A DNA stretch of 64,000 bases. It comes from Okapia johnstoni. Its lineage: Eukaryota; Chordata; Mammalia; Artiodactyla; Giraffidae. Shown here in pieces: positions 22,901 through 34,858 of the stretch. How positions within the stretch are numbered: position 1 is the first letter of the stretch; each line of letters starts with the position of its first letter. Below the pieces are notes generated by a model. It had not been told where the DNA came from. It ran no database searches and saw only the letters and a list, made by a program, of their open reading frames with translations. Where the stretch lies: positions 82,459,001 to 82,523,000 of the forward strand of contig CM044313.1 of NCBI GenBank assembly GCA_024291935.2, written 5' to 3'. The translations under genes and the position numbers were made by a program.

Positions 22901-25900
22901 GTGAAGTCGCTCAGTCGTGTCTGACTCTTAGCGACCCCATGGACTGTAGCCTACCAGGCTCCTCCATCCATGGGATTTTCCAGGCAAGAGTACTGGAGTG
23001 GGGTGCCATTGCCTTCTCCGAAGTAAACTGCAGAGGTCCTCAATATAGGGGGTATGATTATCTGCAAGTTAGTACGGGGAAATGGCGTGACACTGATGCT
23101 GAAAGAAAATTAGTGGGCTCTTAAGCATTAACTACACAAGTATTTTGCTCAGGTCAAGGATGGCCTGGACAGAGCATCGACTTCAATGCTTTCTGATTTT
23201 CTGGATGCAGAAACCTGAAAAGGCCAAGTATTCTCACTAGAGATTGAAGAGCCAGCGGGGGTTACTCAGAACTCTACCTTCCATACTTAGCACTCCCACC
23301 TTCCACTAACTTTAAATTCACCAATAATATTGTCAACATTTTCTAATAAAATGTTCTGAGTGTGAAAGTGAAGAAGTCCAGATCAACAGTTCATTTCCCA
23401 AGTGTTACAAGTTACCTTGGTCACTGGGTGGCCACAGGCTGATTCCCATCCCCAGCTGGGTGAACAGTCTCATCAAAGAGTCTGCGTGGTCATAGGAACA
23501 CGTGTGCCATTGCTACTGGACAAACAGCTGTCTTCCCATACTTAGGACAGTGTGAGATACTTCACCTTTGGATTAGGGTGCCGGCCGATGACCAGGCGAA
23601 CGGGTCCTGGGGGGCATTTGCTCAAGATGGCGTGGACTTTGCTTAAAGCAGCATGGCGGACGTTGACGGAGTTCACTTCCAGGATTTGATCTCCGCGGCT
23701 AGGGAGGACAACATGATCAACTCTCTGTGGTAAGTTAGCTTTTTACAAGACTTCCTTCTGGGAGTGGTTTATAATATGAAATCTTTTCTGAATACTTTTA
23801 AGAAGCAAATGGTATCCTTGCATCTTTGCATACGTATAAAAAAGCAAAACATTCATGAACACATTAAGTTTTAAACTGACAAAGATCATTATGGGTATCT
23901 ACCTGCATTTTCAGAAGTAGTAAAGTTAAAATTGATAATAAGGACAACAATGAAGGTTACTATTACTTGAACACATATTGCAGGCCAAGTACTATACAAA
24001 GAAATTTATGTAACAATGCTTTGACTAGGTATTATTATTCCTATTATGTAGGTAAGGCCAGGGGCTCAGAGAGGTCACCCAGATGTCACACACTGTTGAA
24101 CTCAGGTTTGCCTACCTTTTGCTCATCGAGTGATAGCCCCTCGACCACCACCACTTTCTTTTTCCCTACCATGTTGAAATGATTATTGTAATATAATTTA
24201 AGAAGGAAATATCCGAAGCTCAAAGGTTACCCAATAATTTGTAAAAACGTTTCAGATCTGAACAAATGAGAAATTGGGGACAAGATGCCCATTTTGACTT
24301 GAAATTATACGGAGAGAACTCAGTATGAGAAAACAAAGAGTCTTTATGTGGGGTTTGAAGAATGGTCATTTGGCAGGCTCCAGACATATGGAACCATTCA
24401 AGAAAGAAACATCATCTTGGGATGTCATTAAAGGATTTTTTTCCTTGGGTTCTAAAAGTATATTTTCTTTAATGTACTTTGGATGATTTGCTAAACTTTT
24501 TTTTGATATGGAAATTCACTCTGATGATTAACTAAAAACATAATATAATCTATTAACAGGGCCTCAAAATGGCAACCTCAAGAAATGTCATTTTGATAAT
24601 TCCTCAACTGCTCAAGGACTTAAAAACTTAGAGGGGAGAAAGATGATACTGTTTGCACCGAGCGCTTCATGGAATATGTGTACATTCTTGTGAAGTTTAG
24701 GTGGGCACAGACCCACTGCAATTACTATATAATAGAACACCGAAACCTCTCTTGTATAAACAGAATACCCAGGCTACAACTCAACTAGCTGAATTGAGAA
24801 ATCAGACACGCAGTGATTTCAGACAGTAAGCATCTAGACATCACGTCTCAAAAAGGAATGAAACAACAGGAAAGGTTCAGGAGACGGTACTTAATAATAA
24901 AGGCCTCCTGTTCAAGGGCATGATCTTAGGACTCTCTTGTATCCAGTGATTCTGAACCATTTTGAGTAGTTCCCAGCAGCTTATATGAATTCTATATAAA
25001 TGTACATGAAAGTGAAAGAAAATATTTGGCTAATTATAGGTATCTACATAGACTTGTATTGTGTCAAGTTTCTGAAACTTAACTTCTGAGTCCAAATAGA
25101 ACAGAACTGGTAGGGAAAGCCAAGATCTGGAATTCTTGAACCAAATTTCATTTATCTTTTCATCTTTGGAGATGCCTTTGATTGTAATTCTAGCTACATG
25201 ACCACAAATAATATAAACATTTAGAATTTCACAAGGGAATGTAACAGGGCAGGTATTTTATGTATGTATTCACATATTCACAAACCCAGCAGAACTCTAA
25301 ACTCTCAGGTTTACAACAAACCTCAGATTGCTCTCCATCTTGGCCACTGATCCTGGAGCAAGGCTGTGAATGTAGATGCCCGGAGGGCTGTTTTCTAGGG
25401 CCAGGCAGCAGGCACCGATGCCTAAGCCAACTCTGGGCTCTGTGGGAGGCATCATTGAAAGAAAACAAAATCAAAAGAAAGAAAGAAAAGGAGTATCAAT
25501 AATTTGAAACTGCATTAATGTATACTTTGACCAATAACCACTTATTTTTAGACCAGACTTAGGATATAAATTTTACTTTTCTTTGTCAATGTGAACCACA
25601 TTCTTCTAATGAAATGAGTCTATGGCAGAACCAGGGGCTAACTATGGACTGTGAATTATTTGATGGTCCATTCTCTTCTTAGTCTCAAGAGTCTCCTTGA
25701 ATCTGTTTTTGGAAACAGGCAGAGTCCCAGTAACACTTTCCATTCTGGATATACAACTTCAGGCTTTCTTTTGCCTCCCATTGATTTCTAGGTTATTCAG
25801 TTGTTCATCATATTTCTACCACTGAAGGCAAAGATTAAAAGCAGTAAGATTTGGTGTTACCCAGGATTTTTAGTTACTGGTGTTAGCTATATTCTTAACT

Positions 25901-28900
25901 ATATTCTTTCTTCTTGAAAATGTTATATTAGCCCTAGAACTCAGCTAGTCAGTGATGTTTTTAACATGAGTCTCTGACACACAGTGATTCATCCAGAGAG
26001 AGCTTTAAAAAACTGTGTTACTGGTAACTTTTCTTCACTTTAGTGAAATGACTAAGATCTCTCCTTTTGATCCTACTGTCCATTTAGAGAATGCCATATG
26101 TTGTTGGTAGCAGAATGTTCCAAAGAAGCAATTCATAGAAAAAGATACAAAAAAAAAGTGAACTTAAGAACAGATTACAAATTATGATTTGAGAGAATGC
26201 AACGAAATGAGGACAGGCTGGTATCACCTTTGTTGAGGGTTACTTCCATGACAATTCTGTCCTTGGGCCCGGGGGCCTTCCGACCCAGGGATGAACTGCC
26301 TTCATCACTGCCCACCGCTGAGGTTCCCCCACTGGCATTGAAGTTTGGGGAGCTTGATCTGCTCATGTGTGTGGGTGTGGAGCAGGGCGTGAGGCTCGGG
26401 CTCAGTAACTTGGTGCGTACCGTTAAGACAAACAATCCACTCCGGATTTGCTGAGAAAACAGGAAGAAGGGCTAGAACATTCAGGTTGTCCTTTTATCAA
26501 ATGATGGAAAAAAAAAAAAATCACCAAACCCAAATCAGAATGAAATAAAGAAAAACAAAGATTATGATAAAGGAGGTCAGTAAGAATGTCCTTACCTTAA
26601 AGGTATGAATGGCTTCTTGAAATGTCAAGCCCTTGATTGGTATTCCATTTACATCTAAGATTTCATCCCCTAGTGACCAAATTTGAGAATTACATTAACA
26701 TCAAGCTTTAGTTTACTGGAATCTAACTGCTTGGTCAGTATTAAATAAAATACCATAAAGTCCCTGATTTACAACTCTTTAAGATGAATTTTATTGTTCC
26801 AATCTACTCTCATTAGCTTAGCTCCAAGGAATGTCACAAAATGGGACAAAAAATGACATTGCATGTTATTCTGCAGTAATTCTCTATTTTCACCTTTAAT
26901 TAAAACAACTGTGGGAAGCATCAAGATCTTCCTCTCTTGCCATTACCAAGTCTGATAATACAGGTTCTACATTTAGAAATCAAACTACAAAGACTGAATT
27001 TCTACCCTTTTCTTACAGTCTTTGTTTTACAACTTAAACCCACTGGTGGTGAAGCACAAACACCCATAACATGTGCGAAGCCAAGCCTATATTTTCAGAA
27101 AGATATGGTGTGTGAAAAGTGGCTTAAATGATAGAGACAAGGAAACACATGAGATATTATTTAGGAATGGCAGCCTCACATTTACATGCAGCCCCCTAGT
27201 CTAGATGCTTGGTCTTAATGGTGTTCAAGGTTCTCAGTCAGTAAGCTGGCAAGTTACTATACACTTCTATCTAAGAGATTGTTGTAGACTGATATCAAAT
27301 TTCTTTCTCTCTCTCTTGCTCTCGTTCTCTTTCTCTCTCCAAGTATCCTGAACTCATCTTCAACTCCAAGAAGGCACAGTCAGGTCATTTTCCAAGTTGT
27401 TGATAGTGTCTGCTGGGAACTTAATAGAGCTTGGACATTCTCTTGACTTAAAGCTAGTTTCCAGCTTTGGAGTCCTGTGTCATGGTCTATTTTTTGGAGT
27501 AACAGTTCATCAAAAACACTACAAAGGTGCACAAGATGAACCTCGCACAGCAGTATGGCACAGAAGAGGAACTCCCTCATAACAAAGTACAAAGCAGCCT
27601 ATGAACACACATTTTCACCTCTCACGGACAGCCAAACCCAGGAGTTCACAGGGTATTCCATTAAAGGAACCCCGTACACAGGTTTAAAAAGGCAAGCAGT
27701 ACCGAACCCATGTGTTATGTGCCTTTTCTGTAAATGCAATTACAGATGTTGCAAAACAAGTGAAATAATCTGTTTAAAAATCACCTGGCATAACCAAGAC
27801 TCAACTAGGTGAGGTTTTTGGTTTGTTTCCACCTGGGAAAAGGGTAGAAACATTAAAATGATTGCTCATGCTCTTAAAAATCTTTAAAGATTACTTAAAA
27901 GACAGATCAGTTCAACAGGTTGAAAATCCATTCTGATGACCTCTATTTATTGTAAGTGAATACATACGAAAACACAGTATTTAGGAGAAGCAAGTGCTAT
28001 TAACCTCTCCTATCGGTTTTTTTCCTGCCATTTTGCCCCATTCTACTAGCACTGCAGGATGAATTTCAATCAAATGAACACATGGCACATCCATTATAAA
28101 AATGCTCCGCTAGAATTTTACATTGTTGGGAAATGAGACACAAATGCCACCTGGGAGTTAACCCTTCCTCTGAAAAAGAAATAAATATTCTGCCATTAAA
28201 ATATGAAGCCTGGTCATGGCTTATCATTAGGACACAGACTTCTGTGTCTGTCCAGGATTGCTCTGCCTACAAAAAAGGAGATTCCAATTTATTCTTATCA
28301 GTTTAAAAGAAACAAGCTGGTTAAACACAACATAATTGGACCAACTGAACTAAACTGTCACAGCATTTTTGAAGGTAACTAGTAATAGAATGATTCAATC
28401 ATTTCATGCAGGAAGTATATTAATAAGGAGGAAAAAAAATCAGGATTCACAAACAAGTTCTGGGGATCTAAGGTACAGATTGGTACCTAAAGTTAACAAG
28501 ACTGTGTTATATACTTGAAAATTGCTAAGAAAGATGCTAAATGTTCTCACCACATGCACACACACTAGGTCAATATTGAGGTGATGGAGGTATTCATTAA
28601 TATTGTTTGGCAATCATTTTGTAATATGTAAGTGTATAAAATTATCATGCTGTACACCTTCAATGCAAACAGTTATCAATTATATCTCAATAAAGTTGGG
28701 AGCAAAAGTGCTTGTCTAGTATGTTTAGGTGTGTCAAAAATGGTAGGTGCTATGGGGTTGGTGAAAGATGTTTATGTATTCCAGCCCTGAGCAAGAACGC
28801 ACGGTAAACGCTTAGGAATTTTCAAGGCAATTTCAAAGATCAAGAGGACAAGACAGACATTTAAAGATATCAAGCCACTTCTCACATAATGTCTCATGTA

Positions 28901-31900
28901 AACCTCACACCAATTCTTCAAGGTAGGTATTCATATCCCAAGTTTACAACAGAAGAAAGTGAAGCTTAGGTTATGTGAATTGTCCAAGGTCCTGAGTAAG
29001 TACTGGATTCAGCCCAACTCTATCCAACTACCCAGCCTGGAGCCGTAGCCGCTGAGGCATGTGCCTCACATCTTGCCAGGGGGCAGATTCTCCTAGAATC
29101 AGAGCTCCCTGAGGACCACCAGGAGGCTCTCTCCTACCTTCTTTAAGTCTTCCATCCTCTGCAGCCGATCCATTTGGGAAAATGGTCTTGACAAAAATCC
29201 CCATCTGTCCTCGAATGCAGTCTCGACCTCCAGCAATGCTAAAGCCAAGGCCCTGGATGCAGAGAAAATGGGGGTTCGGGTTGTCAGTGCACTTCTTCAC
29301 TGAGGGCACCCCCACCCCCACCAATGCAGTATTTAACTCAGAGTTGAGCTAAAGTGAAAGTGTTTGTCACTCAGTTGTGTCCAACTCTTTGCAACCCCAT
29401 GGACTGTAGCCCGCCAGGCTCCTCTGTCCACGGGATTCTCCAGGCAAGAATACTAGAGTGGGTTGCCATTCCCTTCTCCAGAGGGTCTTTCTGACCCAAG
29501 GATCGAACCTGGGTCTCCTGCATTGCAGTCAAATTCTCTACCATCTGAGCCATGAGGGAAGCCCACAGAGTTGAGTTAGTAGCTGCAAATTCATGTGATC
29601 CCCTCACCATGACCCTCCTCAGATCCACTTGCATTATGCTAGCTATGCATTATATTAAAGGGTGAAAAGTTTTAGGTAAACATATGAAATTGCTGACATT
29701 TGACAATCTTTTGATCTCCAAAGATGTCAATTTCACATGGATCAATTAATAATTCATAGCTGTGCAGATACCATATTTGTTTTATTCTTTTATTTTTGTA
29801 TAATATCAAATGGATCTCAAAATGGCTATTTTGATATTTGTATAACAAAGTATTTGTTATTACTCCTCTTATGATAAGGGAAATCCCATGAAATCCATTC
29901 AATTCATTCAGGGGGTATTCCCTGAAGTGGCAGGGTCCGATTTTCTTTCAGTAGTGGTACAAGCGGGGGCATTTACCCCACCCTTGATGGTACCCTAGCT
30001 GCCAGGTGATGACTCCTGAAATCATAAGGACAAAAAGGGTTTGATGATGTCACCTGCAGGCCCATGGGAAAGGATGCCAGGGTATCCACTCAAATCTACC
30101 CAAAGGCCACTTACTTGATTCTTCTTTATACCTTTTCCCTTATTTTATGTAAAAACAACACTAAAAAGGAATCATTTAAAATATATATACTAGCATTTAC
30201 CTCGGAGAAGGCAACGGCACCCCACTCCAGTACTCTTGCCTGGAAAATCCCATGGATGGAGGAGCCTGGTAGGCTACAGTCCATGGGGTCGCTAAGAGTC
30301 GGACATGACTGAGTGACTTCACTTTCACTTTTCCCTTTCATGCACTGGAGAAGGCAACAGCACCCCACTCCAGTACTCTTGCATGGAAAATCCCATGGAC
30401 GGAGGAGCCTGGTAGGCTACAGTCCATGGGGTCGCTAAGAGTCGGACACGACTGAGTGACTTCACTTTCACTTTTCCCTTTCATGCACTGGAGAAGGAAA
30501 TGGCAACCCACTCCAGTATTCCTGCCTGGAGAATCCCAGGGACAGCGGAGCCTGGTGGGCTGCCGTTTATAGGGTCGCACAGAGTCGGACACGACTGAAG
30601 CGACTTAGCAGCAGCAGCAGCATTTACCTAGAGAGCAAAACAATGCACATACAAGAGCTCACCTTGCCCTTTTCTTTGTACAGCCCAATGATGGAGATGA
30701 CTGATGGCCGAATGAGTCTCCAAGGAGATTCCACCTGAGTTGTACTTAGTGAGCGAGTGGACTTCTTCACAATGTGGTATTCCTAAAGGTTAGCACACGA
30801 GGTCAGAGATCGTCTCACTTATCCTGCTGTGGTCCCTGGCATAAAAGTACACTCAGATTTGGAAAACCTCGGTTGTCTTTTGTGTTAGATGGCCGTCGGC
30901 CTGTGGTCCCTACCTGGTCCAGTGGGTTAAATAAAGCTTATTATAAAGCACATTGGAGGAACGGCCCCAACTGTGATGGACTGCCATGTCTTCTTCCCCC
31001 ACATAAATAACCTAGGCTGCTCCTTCCTCGAGCCTACTCCACATATCCTACTTCTTGCTTTCTGGAGTGGAGTTAGGGACCAGAAAAGCAAGTGGCCTTG
31101 GAAATGTAGAATGACCATCCCCTGGTCAGGTTCTCTGTTGGAAGTCACCCCTGCCCCCACTCCACGTTCACAATCATGAGCTCATCATTTCAAGCTCAAT
31201 TCACTCACTCAAAACTCAGCAAGCTTTTGTTTCTTATAAAACCCAAACCACAAACCCAGACAACTGTTACTCCGTATAAAAAAATCCCTCTGAGAGACTG
31301 CAGCAGCTTCAGCTCTGATCCTTCACATTTGGAAAATAAAATACTTTTCCACAAGCCACACTTTTCCTTCCTGGCATGCAGCAGCTCAAAATCTTGATCT
31401 CTTTTCCCTTTCCATCACCCACCAAGTCCATGTGTGTAAGCAGTGTAGACCATTCATAATATAAACAAGAGAGTGAATGAATCTATTGCTAAAGCACTGC
31501 GACAATCTAGCTCCTTGCTATTCTTTTTAGAATAATACGTTTCTTAAATGACACTGATATTCTAGCATAAACAACAAAATCATTTTATGTTTAATATGAG
31601 AAAAGAGACACTAGAAAATAGTTTTTATCCTTTATTAGCATATTCTACATTCAAAGGTAGAAATGAGATCTGCTAATGATATTTTTGTATTCCTGGCAGC
31701 TTAGAACAATTATATCTTGCAGTTTTACAAAATATCAGTCAGCTATGTTGGCCTCCCAGCCTCTGACCCATTAAAAAAAAAAATCATGTTGGCTTGGCAA
31801 GGTTACCACCCTTTTACTGAAACTGTTATGGAAATATTTTGGCCACCTGATGTGAAGAGGCAACTCATTGTAAAGACCCTGTTGCTGGGAAAGACTGAGG

Positions 31901-34826
31901 GCAGGAGGAGAAGGGGATGACAGAGGATGAGATGGTTGGATGGCATTGTTGACTTGATGGACATGAGTCTGAGCAAACTCTGGGAGTTGGTGATGGACAG
32001 GGAAGCCCGGCATGCTGCAGTCCGTGGGGTCATAAAGAGTTGGACACAACTGAGCAACTGAACTACAACAACAATTATGGAAATAGCCAGGCATAGCCCT
32101 CGAATATAGAGGTTCATGTGCAGACTCACAAGGGAACTCTTTCTCTGATCAACAACCTCCAGCAGCGCCTTATTCCATCTGCCCTTCAGGAATCAGAGGC
32201 CAGCATGCTTCACTATTTTCCTGAAGAGTTTCAGGAGTCTCACTGCACTTTTAGACTTCTGTCACCCCATTTGGCAGCCATGAGCCACCTGTGGCCATCT
32301 ATATTTAAATTAAGATATACCAAAATTAAAAATGTATTCCTCAGTCTCTCTAGCCACTTTTCATGTGCTTAACAGACACATGTGGCTACCATACTGGGTT
32401 GTATACACATAAAACATTTCCATCACTGCAGAAAGCTTTACTGGATAGCTCTAACTTAGACAATACTTCTTAGTGGAGGGAGGGTAGGAGAGAGAAAGAG
32501 AAAGAGAGGTGGAGAGAGGAAGGGGCTTCCCTGTGGCTCAACAGTAAAGAATCCACTGCCCATGCAGGAGATGTGGGTTCGATCCCTAGGTCAGGAAGAT
32601 CCCCTGGAGTAGGGAATGGCAACCACTTCAATATTCTTGCCTGGGAAATCCCACGGACAGAGGAACCTGGTGGGCTACTGTCCGTGAGGTCACAGAAGAG
32701 TAGGATGTGACTTAACAACTGAACAAGAACAACAAACCTTAAAAACTAATCAACAAAAGTGGAAGGAAGGAAGGAAAGAAAGAAAGAAAGAAAGAAAGAA
32801 AGGCAAATCCTGGGAGAAAAAGAAAAAGGCAGAAAAAAGAGGACAGAAAAGAAAGAACAACTTGAAGAGGAAAAAAGAACTTCTTTAAAATCTTTCATTT
32901 TAAAGATTTCAGCTTGTGTTTCTTGGTTCCTAGAAGCCTGTTCTTTTGTTGCTGTTCAGTCACCAAGTCGTGTTCAACTCTTCACAACCCAGTGGGCTGC
33001 AGCACACCAGGCTTCCCTGTCCCTCACCATCTCCTGGAGTTTGGAATAGATAATTTCCGGATATAAATACAGTTGGGTTTCCTCGTGATTTATTTAAGAA
33101 ATCAGCACCTTAGTGCTGGACATCCTTGGCCAGGACAATAGTAGACCTGTTCTCATTTTCCGCGCTAACCAAAACAGTCTGACAACGTGACTCCTCCACG
33201 GCTTCTTGATCTCCCCGTTGATCCAACTGGATCATTCTGCCCAGGACACACACTTGTCTCCAGACATGGGTTTTAACCAGGCCTCATGCAAGTTTTCTGC
33301 TCTGCTTTTTCCCATTGCCCCAACTCCAGTTGCCCTTGGTGGATTCAGCACAAGACAGCCTAATCAGCAGTGGCCTCTGAAACACAGGCACTTCCTAATT
33401 TTATTCAGGTCAGGCCAAACTCCCTGCACAGTGATTCTGGTGTATTGCTTGGAACTCAATACTCAACCTCTTTGGGATTCAGCTGCTCTATCCATAAAAA
33501 GGTGAGACACCCAAAGCAAGGGCCCAACCAGATGACCTGAGCTAGGCCTTCTAGAACTCTAATACCTGAGTCTCCATGCACTTACGGGTTTCACAGCTGT
33601 CACTCCCTCCCCTTCCATCTCTGCTTCACTGAGGCCTGGGGACCGGATACCAGTGACTCCTCTCAAGTGCTCTGGCTGATGGTGCCAGAGACCGAGCCTG
33701 CTTCTGACTTGGTTATGAGACGTCTACTAGGTGTTGACTGGGTTGAGGATGACGAAGTTGAGGGGAGCCCCTGTGCAGGGTTACAGAGTCTCAAGCGGTG
33801 GGGATGGAGTATTAACATCCCTACCCCCCTCACCCCTCTTTGCAGTCTCTTCTGACCTTGGCTGTTGGAGCTGTTACTGTATAAGAGGTAGGATCCAGGC
33901 ACACACCACAGCCGCCCTCCTCCCACGTGTCCACACCCACCTACCCACCAAGCTATGCGGACACACGACACACCCACTAAACAAGAGACGGTGGTTCACC
34001 ACAGACCGTGAGGCGCCATTGTCTCCTGGCAGTGGAAGCAGCTCTCGTTTCCAAAACACACAGTAGAAGAGAATCGAGATTTTGAGATCCAACAAGGGAT
34101 TGATTTTTTTTTTTTTTCCTTCTCTTCTATTTCCAAATATTAAGCTGACTTCTCTCTAGCCTCCCTGGATAGACCTTACTGACTACACTATATCTCTAGT
34201 CCTGAATACTTCTGGCCCTCATACACAAACAGGTCTTCAGAACATGAAGCTCCTGCTGGCCTCTGAGAGAATAACAGAAAACCTGGAGACCCAGGGTTCG
34301 AAACGTGCTCTTCTGCCCCCAGCCAAGTAGCTGTGACTGGATAAGAAAGTTAGGGGCTCCACAGTGCTGTACTACCTGTGATGTGCCCGTCGAGTCCAGA
34401 AGCTGGGGAAGGGAATGCTTCCGGCCATCTCGGGAGACCTCTAACATCCTGGCCCGAGGGTCACCATGTCGCACCATCAGCTCATTATATTCTTCAACAG
34501 ACTCTAGACGGTGTACACCTCCTTGAAAAAACAGAGGGAAAACGTGACTAGATATAGAATGAAGAAAATCTTATGAGCATGCACAGGTATAAACTTGTTG
34601 CATTTACACCCGCACTCATGGTTGCTCCGATGGCCTGGCGGCCAATACTTTGAAAGCACCTGGCTCATCATGTTCTATCATCAAGTTGTACATGAGCTTG
34701 GTGTGTGTTGAGGCCATAATGCCAGACTCCAAAGAAAGTGCTAGGTTTTGAAGTGACCAGTTTGGATAATGTATATGTTTATCAGTATATATATATGTAT
34801 AATGTATATATGTATACAGTTTGGTG

Positions 34827-34858
<32 letters not shown>

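Larger units (their letters stand above)
18339..23565 (-). other. PDZD2: PDZD2 intron, 5.2 kb
   Basis: Holds old L1 pieces, two tRNA-Glu SINEs, a Bov-tA and a double SINE insertion, listed separately. I recognise nothing in 20046-21569, 22121-22599 or 23032-23565. Confidence 0.85.
26670..29137 (-). other. PDZD2: PDZD2 intron with old L1 and MIR relics
   Basis: L1 tail at 28480-28705 and MIR at 28885-29030. A CT-rich tract lies at 27300-27342. I recognise nothing else between 26670 and 28480. Confidence 0.85.
29253..30662 (-). other. PDZD2: PDZD2 intron within PDZ3, with two SINE insertions
   Basis: A Bov-tA (29349-29566) lies near the acceptor side and a BovA trimer (30203-30618) near the donor side. 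I recognise nothing in 29576-30190. Confidence 0.88.
30783..34375 (-). other. PDZD2: PDZD2 intron, 3.6 kb
   Basis: BovB (31837-32074), Bov-tA (32524-32735), GAAA microsatellite and a BovB tail are listed separately. I recognise nothing in 30783-31820, 32086-32500 or most of 33041-34375 (a weak MIR-like TCTATCCATAAAAAGGTGAG near 33490). Confidence 0.85.

Noticed and set aside
28690..28700. AATAAA signals in introns considered as PDZD2 polyadenylation sites
   Set aside because: They belong to L1 3' ends, lie on the plus strand relative to a minus-strand gene, or lack other support.
30203..30618. Regularly spaced repeats considered as a CRISPR-like array
   Set aside because: Units are BovA SINE monomers with no spacers, inside a mammalian intron.
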